A stretch of DNA of 64,000 bases from Delphinapterus leucas (taxonomy: Eukaryota; Chordata; Mammalia; Artiodactyla; Monodontidae), in NCBI RefSeq assembly GCF_002288925.2, contig NW_022098045.1:2689408-2753407 (forward strand), given 5' to 3'. The position numbers and the translations under genes are program-made. Of the stretch, positions 1 to 11,430 are shown piece by piece (positions within the stretch are counted from its first letter, which is position 1; the number at the start of each line of letters is the position of its first letter). Under the pieces are notes generated by a model. The model searched no databases and was not told the DNA's origin. It saw only the letters and a list, made by a program, of their open reading frames with translations.

Positions 1-810
1 GACCCTGGCAGTGGCGGGTTGCACAGGCTTCCAGGAGGGGAGGTGTTGATAGTGACCTGTGCTTGCACACAAGCTCCTTGGTGGCTACAGCAGCAGCCTT
101 AGCATTTCATGCCCATCTCTGGTGTCTGCAGTGGTAGCCACCACTTGTGCCCATCTCTGAAGCTCATTTAGGAGGTCCTCTGAATCCCCTCTCATCGTGC
201 ACCCCGAAACAGTGGTCTCTTGCCTCTTAGGCAGTTCCAGGCTTTCCCAGACTCCCTCCTGGCTAGCTGTGGAGTACTGGGCCCCTTCAGGCTGTGTTCA
301 CACAGCCAACCCCAGTCGTCTCCCGGGGGTCTGACCTCCGAAGCCCAAGCTTCAGCTCCCAGCCTTCCACCTGCCCCAGCAGGTGAGCAAACAAGCCTCT
401 CAGGGTGGTGAGTGCTGGTTGGCACCGATCCTCTGTGCGGGAATGTCTCCACTTTGCCCTCTGCACCCCTGTTGCTGCGCTGTCCTCCATGGCTCAGAAG
501 TTTCACCCCCGCCCATCCCCATCTCTGCTAGTGAAGGGGCTTCCTACTATGTGGAAACTTTTCTGCCCTCACAGGTCCCTCCCAGAAGGGCAGTTCTGTC
601 CCTATTCTTTTGTCTCTGTTTTTTCTCTTTTCTTTTGCCCTACCCAAGTACGTGGGGAGTTTGTTGACTTTTGGGAAGTCTGAGGTCTTCTGCCAGTGTT
701 CAATAGGTGTTCTGTAGGAATTGTTCCACATGTAGATGTATTTCTGATGTATCTGTCGGGAGGAAAGTGATCTCCATGTCTTACTCCTCCACCATCTTGA
801 AGGTCCCCCA
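1..810 (-). mobile_element. L1 retrotransposon, 5' UTR portion, cut by the window edge
   Basis: Read on the minus strand, this starts near 810 with a G-rich start followed by a 'caagatggtggaggag' segment, then a GC-richer leader that resembles the 5' UTR of cetartiodactyl L1 elements as I remember it. Typical phrases are 'cgcacagaggatcggtgcc' and 'gtgaacacagcctgaaggg'. The element reads leftwards and its ORFs would lie outside the window, so length and integrity are unknown. The preserved 5' end means this L1 was not 5'-truncated here, unlike most copies. Open frames of 60-146 codons in this stretch are untranslated leader and should not be read as genes. No target-site duplication can be checked because the 3' end is missing. 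Confidence 0.8.
788..810 (-). promoter_or_regulatory. L1 internal promoter start with YY1-like site
   Basis: The first bases of the minus-strand L1 contain 'caagatgg' (CCATCTTG at 792-799 on the plus strand), close to the YY1 core AAGATGG. A YY1 site at the 5' end is known to position transcription start in human L1. That it does so here is inference. GC content rises just downstream in the element, as expected of an L1 promoter. Confidence 0.45.
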
Positions 811-1990
811 CATATAGCTTTTTGAGTTAGTGTTTTTGTTTTCTTTGTAAAAATATATAGGAGTAGAAATGCTGGATCACATGGTAGTTTTGTTTTAATT
901 TTTTTGATAAACCTCCATACTGTTTTCCATAGCGGCTTCACCAATTTACATTTCCACCAACAGTGCATGAGGCTTCCCTTTTTTCCATATCTTTACCAAC
1001 ATTTGTTACACCTTGTATTTTGAATAATAGTTATTCTAACATTCATGAGGTAATATGTCATTGTGGTTTTGATTTGCATTTCCTAACTGATTAGTGATGT
1101 TAAACACCTTTTAATATACCTGTTGAGTATGTGCATGTATTCTCTGTAAAAATTGTCTGTTCAAGTTCTTTGCCCATTTTTAATCAAGTTGGGTTTTTGT
1201 TGTTGTTTTGCTTTGAGTTGTATGAGTTTCTTATATTTTGGATATTGCCCCCTTATCAGATGTATGGTTTGCAAATATTTTCTCCCAATAAGCAGGTTGC
1301 CTTTTCATTTTGTTGGTGATTTTCCTTGCTGTGCAGAAGCTTCTTAGTTTGATGTAATCCCACTTGTTTATTTTTGTTTCTGTTGTTTTTGCTTTTGCCT
1401 TGGTGTCAAATCCAAAAAATTGCCAAGATCAATGGAAAGGAGGTTGTCACCTATATTTTATTTCAAGAGTTTTATTGTTTCAGGTCTTATACTCAAATCT
1501 TTGATCATTTTTGAGTTGATTTTAGTGTATGGTGTAAGATAACACTCCAGTTTCATTCTTTTGCATGTGGCTGTCTAGTTTTCTCAACACTTTTTATTGA
1601 AGAGACTGTCCTTTTACCATTGTATATTCTAGGCTCCTTTGTCATAAAGTAATTGACCATATATGTGTGGGTTTATTTCTGAGCTCTCTATTCTGTCCCA
1701 TAGATCTATGTGTCTGTTTATATTCCAATACCATACTGCTTTGATTACTATAGCTTTGTAGTATAGTTTGAAATCAGGGAGTGTGATGACCCCAGTTTTG
1801 TCCTTCTTTCTCAAGATTGCTTTGGCTCTTTTGTTCTCTTATGGTACAAATTTTAGAATTGTTTCTTCTATTTCTGTGAAAAGTGCCATTGAAATTTTAA
1901 TAGGAATTGCACTGAATCTGTAGATTGCTTTTGGGAGTATGGACATTTCAACAATACTAGTTCTTCCAATCCATGAGCACTAAATATGAT
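811..1990 (-). mobile_element. Old L1 ORF2 3' fragment
   Basis: On the minus strand this matches the C-terminal ORF2 region of an old mammalian L1. The plus strand shows the familiar antisense phrases 'ctccatactgttttccata', 'caccaacagtgca', 'ttttgatttgcatttcc' and 'gatctatgtgtctgtttat'. It is heavily mutated, with only short frames left (for example 1629-1814). The younger L1 5' end abuts it at about 810, so the younger element probably inserted into or beside this one. Confidence 0.85.
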
Positions 1991-2640
1991 CATTTTCTGT
2001 TATCAACTCACTAGCTGAATTTTCCATATTTGCCTGCCTATAGAAACGTTCACTGACCTCAGGGCAGCCAGCTGGCTGTACTTTTATTTTTTCATTTTTA
2101 GGAAGCCACAGAGCCATTATGACCCTTGTCTAGAACTTTGCTTAGTGATCCTATGTACTAAGAGTTTGATTGGCCTATCCTGGAGGATCTTCCAACCAGG
2201 TAAAGCTAAAGACCACACAGATACACACACACAAATCTGTCATAGATGTTTAGAGATTCTCCTGAAAGAGTTTCTATTTTGTGACTCACTTGGGAAATAC
2301 GGAGCAAGCCTCTTTGTGATATGTTGTATCTGAAGCCAGAAAAAACATGAAGGGAGTCTGGGATCCTATCCTTTGCCACCAGAGTGGACTTGTGTTTCTG
2401 CAGCTGTGTGTTTGCTGGGGTGTTAGTGGTGGTTATGCAGAAGAGTGTGCTGTGCTCAAGGAAGTTTGTGAAAGTGTGTGTAATACTAATTTAAACAGGT
2501 CTCTTCAGAGTCTTTATTTGACAATGTTAATGGTGAATTGCAATGAATTAAGGTAATATAAATGACTAGAATAAATTTTTTACCGAGAATCTTGTAGAAC
2601 TACTTTCTTGTGGAGTGCGTTTTGAGAAACTCTGGTAAAA
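1991..2640. other. Unassigned sequence, no gene seen
   Basis: AT-rich DNA between the old L1 and a MIR. It contains two short open frames (about 62 and 69 codons at 2145-2333 and 2347-2556) with no recognisable motif. No repeat family is confidently assigned. Confidence 0.5.
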
Positions 2641-2830
2641 ATTGTTAAGATTGTAGGCTCAGGGTTAAATCAAAGCTCCACCACCTAGGTGCTGTGTGAC
2701 TTTGGGAAAAATATTTAAACCCTCAGTGCCTTCTCTGTTTCTTCCTCAGTAAAATTAATATAATAACGACATCTATCTCATAAGGTTTTGTTAAGTGTGG
2801 TCGTGGTTGGCATTCAATAAATATAAACAG
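2640..2830 (+). repeat. MIR SINE
   Basis: It follows the MIR pattern in order: 'gctccaccacctaggtgctgtgtgactttggg', a 'cctcagtgcc...tcctcagtaaaat' core, then a tail with 'cattcaataaat'. It is diverged, as expected of this ancient family. Confidence 0.7.
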
Positions 2831-4880
2831 TTTCTCCGTCAAAGGATGCTTCAGTTGCATATTTGGGTTAGTTTCCTCAGCTTCATGTAATTTAATTTTA
2901 TTTAATCTTATTTCCTCTTAAATGGTCATCTGCTGACTTGCAAGGGACCCCCTTCCAAAAAACAAACAAACAAACAAAAGCAAACCTTGAGCATTGCCTC
3001 GTGGTAAGCTATGCCCAAGGGTGCTGTTGACCTAATGATGCAGTTGAAAATAACACTGAGCAGCAAGAAGATCCTTTTATGGTGAGAGGGGTCCACACAG
3101 CTCCTCTCCCAGCCCACAGGGAGCTCATATTATTAGTCTATAATTCTGAGTTCTCAGGACCAGAAAATTCTTCACCTGGGGCTCAGATTTTGTTCACAAG
3201 AAGGCTGTCTAGCAGGGCTGCCTATGTGGGTAAATGACTGAATCCCTTGTTCTCAGTTGTTCCTTCCTCTGAGAGCTCTGCAAGCCAACATCCAGACACT
3301 TCAATTTTGAGACATCACCTTGGCATTTCACCAGTTTTAGAGAAGAGAAGACAATAAAAAGATGTCACATGGTTGGTAAAAATGTTAAAAATTGTGGCCC
3401 ATGAGACGATGAGGTGGACGTGGTAAATAGATAAAGACCACTTATTTTTTTCACATTCCCCTGGCTACACTACACATTGGTGGGGTGAGAACCTGCTGTT
3501 TTCTCTAAAGGAATGTTGGACTCTGGAAAGACAAAAGCATTCCCCTTCAAAATCATCTCTCTTCAAAATCATCTTCATGGCTTCAAACTCATCTTCCTTC
3601 CAAGATGGACAAAGCAAAATCCTTTGTGTCACAGCTAACTTAACAAGCAGTGGTAAGAGTAACAATTGGGTGAGCCTAGGTGGTGGCACTTTTGTATAAG
3701 AGAGGGGATATATTGTTCAGGGAGGAGAGAGAGTGCCCAGAAAATCCTGCTTCCTCATCTGCGGAGGAAGGTCAAGGGGTGGGAAACACCCAAACCCTCA
3801 CCCCGGGAGATGTGGATTTAAATAGCATCTGTGGGATTTAAGCAGCATACACGATGTTAGCCTGTAATCATTCCACACTGGTAAGTGGAATTATTACCTA
3901 GAACACTCAGGATGGGCATGGAAAAAGAGTGGGAACACAGCAGCAATAAAGGGGAAAGTTGAGAAATATTTATGGAACAAAATTATTAGGACTTTAAGAT
4001 TGATTAGTTTGGGGGGGTGAATGGAATAGTCAAGGATAATTCTGTCTCTGGCTGACTATGCTGGGTGGATTCTAATGTCATCAAAGGAGAAAGAGCAAGG
4101 TTGGGGAGGAAATAATGAGGTCGGATTCAAAAAATTGCACTTAGGTGTTGACTGTCAATTCCCAAAAAGTCTACCAGAAAAACCTGTTGGTCAAGCAACG
4201 CTATTTATTAGAACACTACCAGTTTTAATGATATCTCAATATGCTAAATTAAGTCAGGGAAGCTATAGCATTTTAGGGTCTGGGCTGGGGGATTTTAAGG
4301 TCAGTTTTTCAAGGAGAAGGGTGTTAGGGATCAGTGGGCACACTGAGGCACAGATCTTGAAGCAAGACCTGACTTGAGGAGAAGCTCCTAAATCTTGATA
4401 AATAAACTGTCTAATTGGCTTGCAGTCTTAACTTCCAGGAAAGAGTATTTCCTAGATCAAGAAGCTAACTTGTTTTGCTTGGTGCCAGCATCACTTAACA
4501 TAAGGATACAGTCAGTAGGTGTACTTCTACTATTGTCTAGTTCAGGGAAAGGAAGTTCTCAAGATGTTCACGGGACATTCAATCAGTCCAACAGGCTGTC
4601 TAGAAACTGGTGGTGGAAATGTAAATAATGGCTTCAAGTCATCTGAATAGAACATGCTTTCTGATACAAAGCAGGAACTCAATGAAATATCAGACAAACC
4701 TCCTTTGAGGATGTCTTCTGTCCAGGATCACTCAGGAAACTAAAACTTATAAATGCTCCTGAAACATTAGTGACTTGACATCCAAATCCAAGAAGGAAGG
4801 AGAAAGTGATCATTTTATTCTTCTTCCTCTCTCTTTATTTTTTTTAGGATCTGTGTAGCTAGGAAATTGCACTGCCCATT
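2831..4880. other. Unassigned intergenic DNA
   Basis: No gene, RNA or confidently named repeat is seen. A short (caaa)n tract sits near 2958-2977. A 100-codon frame at 4075-4377 and a 74-codon frame on the minus strand at 3465-3689 have no motif or splice context that would support coding. Confidence 0.45.
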
Positions 4881-4881
4881 T

Positions 4882-4906
4882 CTTTTTTTTTTTTTTTTTT
4901 TTTTTT
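4882..4906. repeat. Poly(T) tract
   Basis: An uninterrupted run of about 25 T. It has no adjoining SINE body that I can recognise, so it may be a simple homopolymer or the tail of a lost minus-strand retroelement. Confidence 0.8.
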
Positions 4907-5317
4907 GGCAGGGGGTGCTCCAGGAAAGGTTGTGGAAAAGAAAACTGTCTAAATAATCACTATATATATATGTTATACGTTACCTTATATATCAGTTCCT
5001 ACCCCGCAAGTTTCTATCCCTAAACTATAGCCATTGTTTTGTTATCAGGACAATTAAATGTGTAAAACGTGCCTTATAAATGGTCCCATTCAGAAAATTA
5101 CAGCTTTAAGGTCATTTCCAGAAAACAAGAGACAGATAAGCTTACATATTGCCCATGATCTGTAATTGTCTCCTGAGAGGAAGCCATAATCGAGCCTTTG
5201 GAAGAGGGAGCAGAGGAAAAACCAGAGGGCAGAAAATAGACTTGACAGTGTCTTTCTCTGTCTGCCCAACGTTTTGACTTATTCTAAAGGATGGTCAAAT
5301 ATATTGGGTGCATTTAG

Positions 5318-5580
5318 TTAATTCATTCAACACATGTCTGTTAGTCACTTACTGTATGCCAGCCACTGTTGTAGGTGCTGGGATGCAGCAATGGACAAAT
5401 GGAAATCCCTGTTCTCGTGGAGTTTACATTCTAGTCACGGACACAAGAAAACTGGAACAAATAAATATGTTAGATAAATATATATGTCAGGGAGTTATCA
5501 GGGCTCTGAAAAAAATATGACAGATGAGTGGGTAGAGATCAACAGGGGAAGGGCATTTTAAATAAACCAGAGACATGATA
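5318..5580 (+). repeat. Ancient interspersed repeat family X, 5' segment
   Basis: This contains the chain 'gtatgccagccactgttgtaggtgctggga', a 'ccctgttctcgtggagtttacattctag' segment and an 'aaataaatat' run. The chain is shared with other copies in this window (39385-40290). It belongs to a long mammalian-wide repeat that I recognise but cannot name with certainty; I call it family X here. Confidence 0.55.
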
Positions 5581-6990
5581 CAGGGTTAGGAATAAGGTTC
5601 CTGATTCTCAGTTTGGGATTTTTTTCCATTACAACATTTTGCCTTTCATGGTTTCCTGTTATTGCTTCATATTCCAGAAGCATCTTCCCTTTTCTCAAGC
5701 AGTAAATATAGAGGTAAAATACATGGCCAGAAAATCTGGAATTCTAGGGGCAAGAGGTAAGTGCTTATTAGACCTGTAGGTTGTACTTTAGCCCAAGGCT
5801 GAGGCTGGATGGAGGAGATTACAGTGGTGTTCCAAACAAATAGTCATTTCAGACAAACAGAAGTGACTGCTTTTCTGTCTCAACTATACTTACGATTCAG
5901 GTCTTTTTTGACTTAACTTGTTTTATCATCAGATAGAATTGTAGCAGCTTTTCTAGCTTAAGAACAGCTTAACTGGAGTTGTCCAACAGTTGGTCCACAG
6001 TCCTCTGGAATTGTAGAATGATATCAGTTGATATTTTAAGCACAGTAACCAACTTCTTTCCTACCTGTCTCAGAGAACTATTTTAGGTAGAGTTCATTCT
6101 TCTCTTACATGCCTTGGCTAATGAGATAACAAAGCTGCTATTCATGTCAGCCGATTGTTTATCTCTAGACAAAAGGACACATCTTAGGTAAATAGAAACC
6201 TCTGCTCAAAAAACAAAGGAAAAAAGTTTTGACTCATCACTTTGAGTGGAGTCTTTAATACGGAGTGGATAACTTTAATATGTATGACTCAAAAAGAACA
6301 ATCTCTATTTAAGAACAGGAGTGAAAAATCCCCTAGTCCTTTGGTGGGCCTTGGTCACAAATATATAGAAAGTAGATTCTTATTTTATATGCAAAGTGTT
6401 CAATGGATGATTGGCTAAATCTCCACCTCTCTTTCTCTTTCATTTTCTTTTAAAATAAAAAGAAGTTTTGTTAGCTTAAATGGAAAGAGACTTATGGCAA
6501 CTGGGGGAAGTTGGGCAGCGTGGCAGTAGTTACAGAATGAATAAAGCTTTGATTTTGTTTTTTTAAGTACAAGATATCAACAGCTTTCAAAGCAGAGTTA
6601 TACTCCACCCAAAATCCACCATGGAAAATAATGCCTCCTGAAATAAGAGTAAACAAAAGTATTTGCATAATAGTCATACTAACCAAAATCGATAGACAAC
6701 TCCATTGAACTCCGCCTACCCATAATCTGCATAGATCTCATTCCGCAGTACACTTCTCTCTTTTCTCTTCATTTCATGTTGAACATTGAATCTGGAAGAA
6801 CTGTTCTGTTTCCTTTGAGGTTCTTATTCATCTGCTTTTTATTTCTCCTTACATTTTAGTCATCCTGATGGAAGACAAGGGAGAAAAAAATGGACAAAAA
6901 TTTCTCCGTACATTCTTTTAAAGAGCCTACTATATGTCAGACTATTCTAGTCCCCTCCAAATACCAGAACCCCTAAACTCCACTCAACTG
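5581..6990. other. Unassigned intergenic DNA
   Basis: AT-rich, no gene and no confident repeat assignment. The only listed frame (6492-6686, minus) is short and featureless. Confidence 0.45.
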
Positions 6991-7740
6991 GAGTTTACAT
7001 GGGATTGAAAGGGGATGGAACAATAAACAGTAAATAAATGAACCCAAGAATTATTTCACATTGGGGGGTTAAATTATTTTGGATGTTCAGAAAAGGCCTT
7101 GGTTACATGGTAATGATATTTGAGCTATGAATTGAAGCTATGCACAGCTCTGGAAACAGAGATTTCCAGGCAGAGCACAAGACCCTAAGAACTGAACTTG
7201 GCATGTTTGAGGATCAGAAAAAGGCCAACTGAGTGCCACCTGAGATGCAGAGGTGGGCTAGAGTTTGAGAACCCTGAGGGGCTATCATAAGAAGCCATTT
7301 AAATGAGCACTTTATTCTAGTTACAGTAGGAAGTCATGGAAAGTTTTTAAGCAGGGCAGTGATGTGATTTGATTTACCTTTTAAATGATCGCCCCTGCTG
7401 TTATATCCAGAGAAGAGAAGATGATGTTTGGCCTAATGCAGTAGTGGTGAAGATGGAGAAATGCAGACAGGTTTGAGAAGCATTTTGAATGCAAAAGTAA
7501 GAGGACTTACTGATGGATTAAATGGCAATGTGGCAGGAAAGAGAGGAATTGAGGATAAGCTCTTGGTTTTTGACTTGAGCAACTAGGTGGATAATGGTAC
7601 CATTTACCAAACTGAGGAAGCCTTGGAGATGAGCCAAGGAGGGAGTGGAGGGAGTATCAGGAACTCTGTTTTGGCCAGATGATGCTGGAGAAATCTCTAA
7701 GCCTTCCAAGTGGAGAATTACTGCTGACACCTTCCATTTA
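6990..7740 (+). repeat. Family X repeat, middle segment
   Basis: It shows successive landmarks of family X: 'caggcagagcacaag', 'gggcagtgatgtgatttgat', 'gacttgagcaactaggtgg' and 'accatttaccaaactgagg'. These recur in the same order in the copies at 8800-9560, 12690-13400 and 39385-40290. It is strongly diverged. Confidence 0.6.
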
Positions 7741-8799
7741 CAGACTATATTATATACTTAAAGATGTTTTATCTGTATAACTAATGGATTGCTTGTATGG
7801 GCAGATGGGGAGAGCTGGACAAGAAGGAGACATGAGTGAAGAGGGGAGGGGCACAGAAGCGTGGAGGAGATGGTGTTCACCGACGTGATTGCTGTTGTTG
7901 ACTGCCATGCCATGCAATCCAGCCTTGGCTCTGTCATGTGCCCCTGAGAAGAAATTTACTCCTTTTACTGTCCCATGCCTTCTTCAGACCATCTTGCTGG
8001 GGACTGAGATGACACATTTCTCAGAAGGAAAATAGCAATTGACTTAAATATCCTTTCTTTTACAGTCCTTATTTGCCTTTGAAACTCTATCACACTTCTT
8101 GGTTTGTTATTCTAGTTGTCACGTTGAGGCTTCATAATCTATGAACTGCTGGGTTCACTGCGTTCTAGGACCCAGGAAAATGAAACACTTGCTCCTATTG
8201 AACAATAGTTCAGCATGTACCTCTTTGATATTTATATGTCAGTAGATATAAGTAACTCAAATGATTCACTTAAAGAAGTGTTTTCTAAACCATAAATTAG
8301 CACTGAAGACACATCTTATCAATGATTTGTTTTCTTTCATACACTCAGTTGCCAACTGAATTTTCAGAGGAATGTTTTTTAAATTAGAAGATAATATTTA
8401 TGTCAATGACTATTATATGTAAAATTGTTTTATTTCAAAATAGATTAATAGGAAGTTGCAAAGATAGTACAGAGAAGTCCACTGTACACTTCACCTGGTA
8501 GCAACTATTATTTTAAAAAATCTTAATATATTTGCCTTTAATTAATTTGAGAGGGCAGAGATTCTCTCACAACTAATTGGGTCTATGGTGAAAAAATATG
8601 TATATATTTGCATTTCTGTTGTATATGTATTTAGAGTGAATTACTGGGTCAGAGAGTATGCATATGTTAATTATTTACTTTTTATTTATAAAGGTAATAC
8701 ATGTTCATTATATAACATTTTAATAACACAATAGCAAAAAAATTAAACTACCTATATTCCAAGAACTGAGATACAAGCAACGAAAACTTTGATGGATAA
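7741..8799. other. Unassigned intergenic DNA
   Basis: No gene seen. The part near 8650-8760 has an old retroelement flavour ('aaaggtaatacatgttcatt') but I cannot place it in a family. Confidence 0.4.
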
Positions 8800-9560
8800 A
8801 CGTTTCCTGTGAGGGTGAGTGAAGAGTGTCCCAGGAAGTGGAACAAGCTTGTATAGAAGTCCAGTGCCACGAAGAATGTGTGACTTTTCGTAACGGAAAG
8901 AAGTTCAATGTGACTGGATCTTCGAGTGTAAGCAGGCTGTGTAGGAGAAGACCATGCAGAACTCTACAGGGGCTTGTTAATGGAGGGTCTTATACTCCCA
9001 AATTAGATTTAGTCTTTATTCTAAGAGCAATAGAAAAGCCATTGTAGAATTTTTTAGGGTGAGGAATAATATAATTGTTTTGTGATTTAGAAAGATCATT
9101 TCTAAAAAATAATCATTTCTGCCTGCAGTATAGAGGATGCAGTAGGGTGGAGCAAGATATGAAGCAAGAAACAAGACTTTCTAGTAATCTAGGTGAGGGG
9201 TAATGGGTATGTGGACTGGTGAAATGTCAGTGGAATAGAAGCTTTGGTTATTGATAGGATTTGGGGGGTTAAGAGAAAGGGACAAGTCAGGGAGAGATTC
9301 TAGTGTTCTTTCTTGGGCAACTCAGTAGCTGGTGGTTTCTTTCAGAAACAAGGGAACAGGAGATCCAGTGTCAGGAGGGAGGTGATGCATTAGTTTGGGA
9401 TTTACTTGGTTAGGGTGAACCATAAGTCATCCAAGTAGGTGTGTCCAAGAGACAATAGATACATAGTTCTTCAATTTAGGAGAGAGGTCTGGCTTCAAAA
9501 TATAGGTTGGGAGTTATTACCAAATAGATGGTTACTTGGGTATGGGAAATTCTACTGAAA
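8800..9560 (+). repeat. Family X repeat spanning the left edge of the 15-kb duplication
   Basis: The element is continuous across 8930: 'cccaggaagtggaacaagc' before it, then 'aggagaagaccatgcagaac', 'aatagaaaagccattgtaga' and 'cttgggcaactcagtagct' after it. Because its order is unbroken here, 8930 is the ancestral arrangement and not a junction. Only the part from 8930 on is repeated at 24053. Confidence 0.6.
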
Positions 9561-9891
9561 ATAAAGACTTGAGAGAGAAATAGTAATATTTTCAAACACG
9601 GAAGAGAAAGGGGACTCTGCAAAATAAACCGAGCTAGAGTAAACAGTAGAACCAGAATTGTCTAACACTGGGGAAGCCGATGGAAGGGATTCTCAGCAAC
9701 AGGGGAGCAGGCAGCAGGGTCAAGTGCTCCTGTGTAGGCACATGGAAAGAAAGAAGCGCTAGGTCTGTCTACACACCCACCCTACCTATTTTAATGTAAA
9801 TATTCACAGACTCTAGAAGTATAAGTTTCTCAATTGCTGAGAACAGTTCACTTACCATCATGGAGGTGGTGAGGATCTTGAACGACTTTTT

Positions 9892-10179
9892 AAAAAATTA
9901 TTTATTTATTTATGTTTGGCTGTGTTGGGTCTTCGTTTCTGTGCGAGGGCTTTCTCTAGCTGTGGCAAGTGGGGGCCACTCTTCATTGTGGTGCCCGGGC
10001 CTCTCCCTGTCGCGGCCTCTCTTGTTGGGGAGCACAGGCTCCAGATGCGCAGGCTCAGTAGTTGTGGCTCAAGGGCCTAGTTGCTCCGCGGCATGTGGGA
10101 TCTTCCCAGACCAGGGTTCGAACCCGTGTTCCCTGCATTGGCAGGCAGATTCTCAACCACTGCGCCACCAGGGAAGCCC
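9892..10179 (-). mobile_element. CHR-type SINE (long form), minus strand
   Basis: On the minus strand it opens 'ggcttccctggtggcgcagt', holds a B-box-like 'ggttcgaaccc' and ends in an AT-rich 'aacataaataaataaataa' tail. Flanking direct repeats of about 15 bp with two mismatches ('cttgaacgacttttt' at 9877-9891 and 'cttgagtgacttttt' from 10180) mark the target-site duplication. The 130-codon frame across it is an artefact of the SINE. Confidence 0.85.
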
Positions 10180-10628
10180 CTTGAGTGACTTTTTGTTAGA
10201 GAAAGAAGTCAACAGCATTTGGACACAGACTGTCTTCATGAGTGAATATTAGGATTGGAAGGGCCATGGGAAGGTGTCAGATGTGGGCTGGCTGGACCCA
10301 AAGCACTGCAGAGTAAGGGGCTAGAGAGGTGAGGGGTGTTTCTAACCTCTGAACTCTCCTTGAAGCCAACTCAGAGGACCCCTAAGGGAGACAAGGATGG
10401 ATAGACTTCCGAGCTCATCTCCTGGGAGTGATCACGGGCAGGAGGTGAAGAGGAAATGCTGATGAATGAAATTAAGGTGGTGGGAGGATAACGTTCAGGA
10501 GGAGAAAGCAGAAATGATTGCAAGATACATCCTGACATTCTAGACTGGTTTATTTGTGGGCTCTTGTCATTATTAATCCTTGGGAAGACAAGAAGAAAAG
10601 AAACACTGTTAACCCAATTTCTTTCCAG

Positions 10629-10936
10629 TAGTAAGCAGTACGAAAGGGAATCTAGAGTGTTTTAGTGTATCACAGTTTTGTTTACCTAATAATGTTTTGA
10701 CTTGGCTCAAGCCAGAGTGTAAACAGCTTAAAGTTTTTCGACGTCTTCCAGAGAAGGAGGTAGACTCATCCCCTATTCAGGATATTATTTTAAAAAATTA
10801 TGAGAAACAGAAAGCAACAAGAAAAGATCTAAGGACCTTAGAGACTAGGCTAGGCCTGCTGGATCTTGCTGTCAACAGAACATTTGTTATTTTCTTCTTA
10901 ATTATACTTGTTATTATCTTTTGTTCAATTCTGTGA
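10629..10936 (+). CDS. Candidate 3'-terminal coding exon, tail-anchored protein (hypothetical)
   Basis: The frame is open from 10613 to the TGA at 10934-10936. A good splice acceptor lies just inside it: branch-like 'tgttaac' (10607-10613), pyrimidines, then 'tttccag' ending at 10628. Entered there in phase 1, it encodes about 102 residues. The middle is charged and helical ('EKQKATRKDLRTLETRLGLL'). The last ~20 residues are strongly hydrophobic and end at the stop, as in tail-anchored membrane proteins. There is no ATG in the frame near the acceptor, so it would need upstream exons, which I did not find. An L2 3' end follows at 11020-11125 and an ATTAAA at 11407, which could serve as a 3' UTR. 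I do not recognise the protein. A chance frame in AT-rich DNA, where T-rich codons give hydrophobic residues, is a serious alternative. Confidence 0.25.
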
Positions 10937-11019
10937 ACACGTGTTGTGCAAAGCATCATATTAAGCCATCATACGGAGGAACAGAGATGAAAGACATGGT
11001 TTTCTCTTCTTCGAGAGCA

Positions 11020-11125
11020 GACAGTCCCATGAAAGCAGGGTCAGAGCCTATCATTTTTACCTTCGTATCTTCAGCACCTCATACATAGAAGGTACTCACA
11101 AATATTTGCTTAATAATCATATGAG
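11020..11125 (+). repeat. L2 3' end
   Basis: It has the L2 3'-terminal phrase order: 'gaaagcagggtcagagcc', 'cagcacctcatacatagaag', 'gtactcacaaatatttg'. Moderately diverged. Confidence 0.6.
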
Positions 11126-11430
11126 TGCTGCAATGAGGTAGGCATACAGCCAAGTAACTTTAATACAAATTCTTGTTTCCAGCTCTTTCAAAGCTGTTTG
11201 CAGTGTACTGTACATCATGTAGGGCCTCAACCAGTACCATTTTAACAAGCAAAATACATTTTAGTCCACAACCTGGAGCTGAGTTTGCTACTTTCGTCTT
11301 GTGGACGCTGTCATATTTACATGTTAAATGTGAAAGCTGCTACTTTGCAGGTGTCTCCATGCAATGTTTGATTTCATGTCTGAAGTACTGAGCTCTTCCA
11401 TGGGAATTAAAGACATTCTCACAATATAAG

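Noticed and set aside
528..968. 146-codon minus-strand frame
   Set aside because: It crosses the junction between an old L1 ORF2 fragment and a younger L1 5' UTR, so it is not one gene.
9892..10179. tRNA-like B-box sequences that could suggest tRNA genes (also in the SINEs at 16919, 54957, 55886 and 59632)
   Set aside because: They are embedded in full SINE bodies with tails and target-site duplications; no cloverleaf of a working tRNA is evident.
9860..10252. 130-codon open frame, also at 24983-25375
   Set aside because: It lies across a minus-strand CHR-type SINE. The tRNA-derived body gives open frames by composition, and recurrence is due to the 15-kb duplication.
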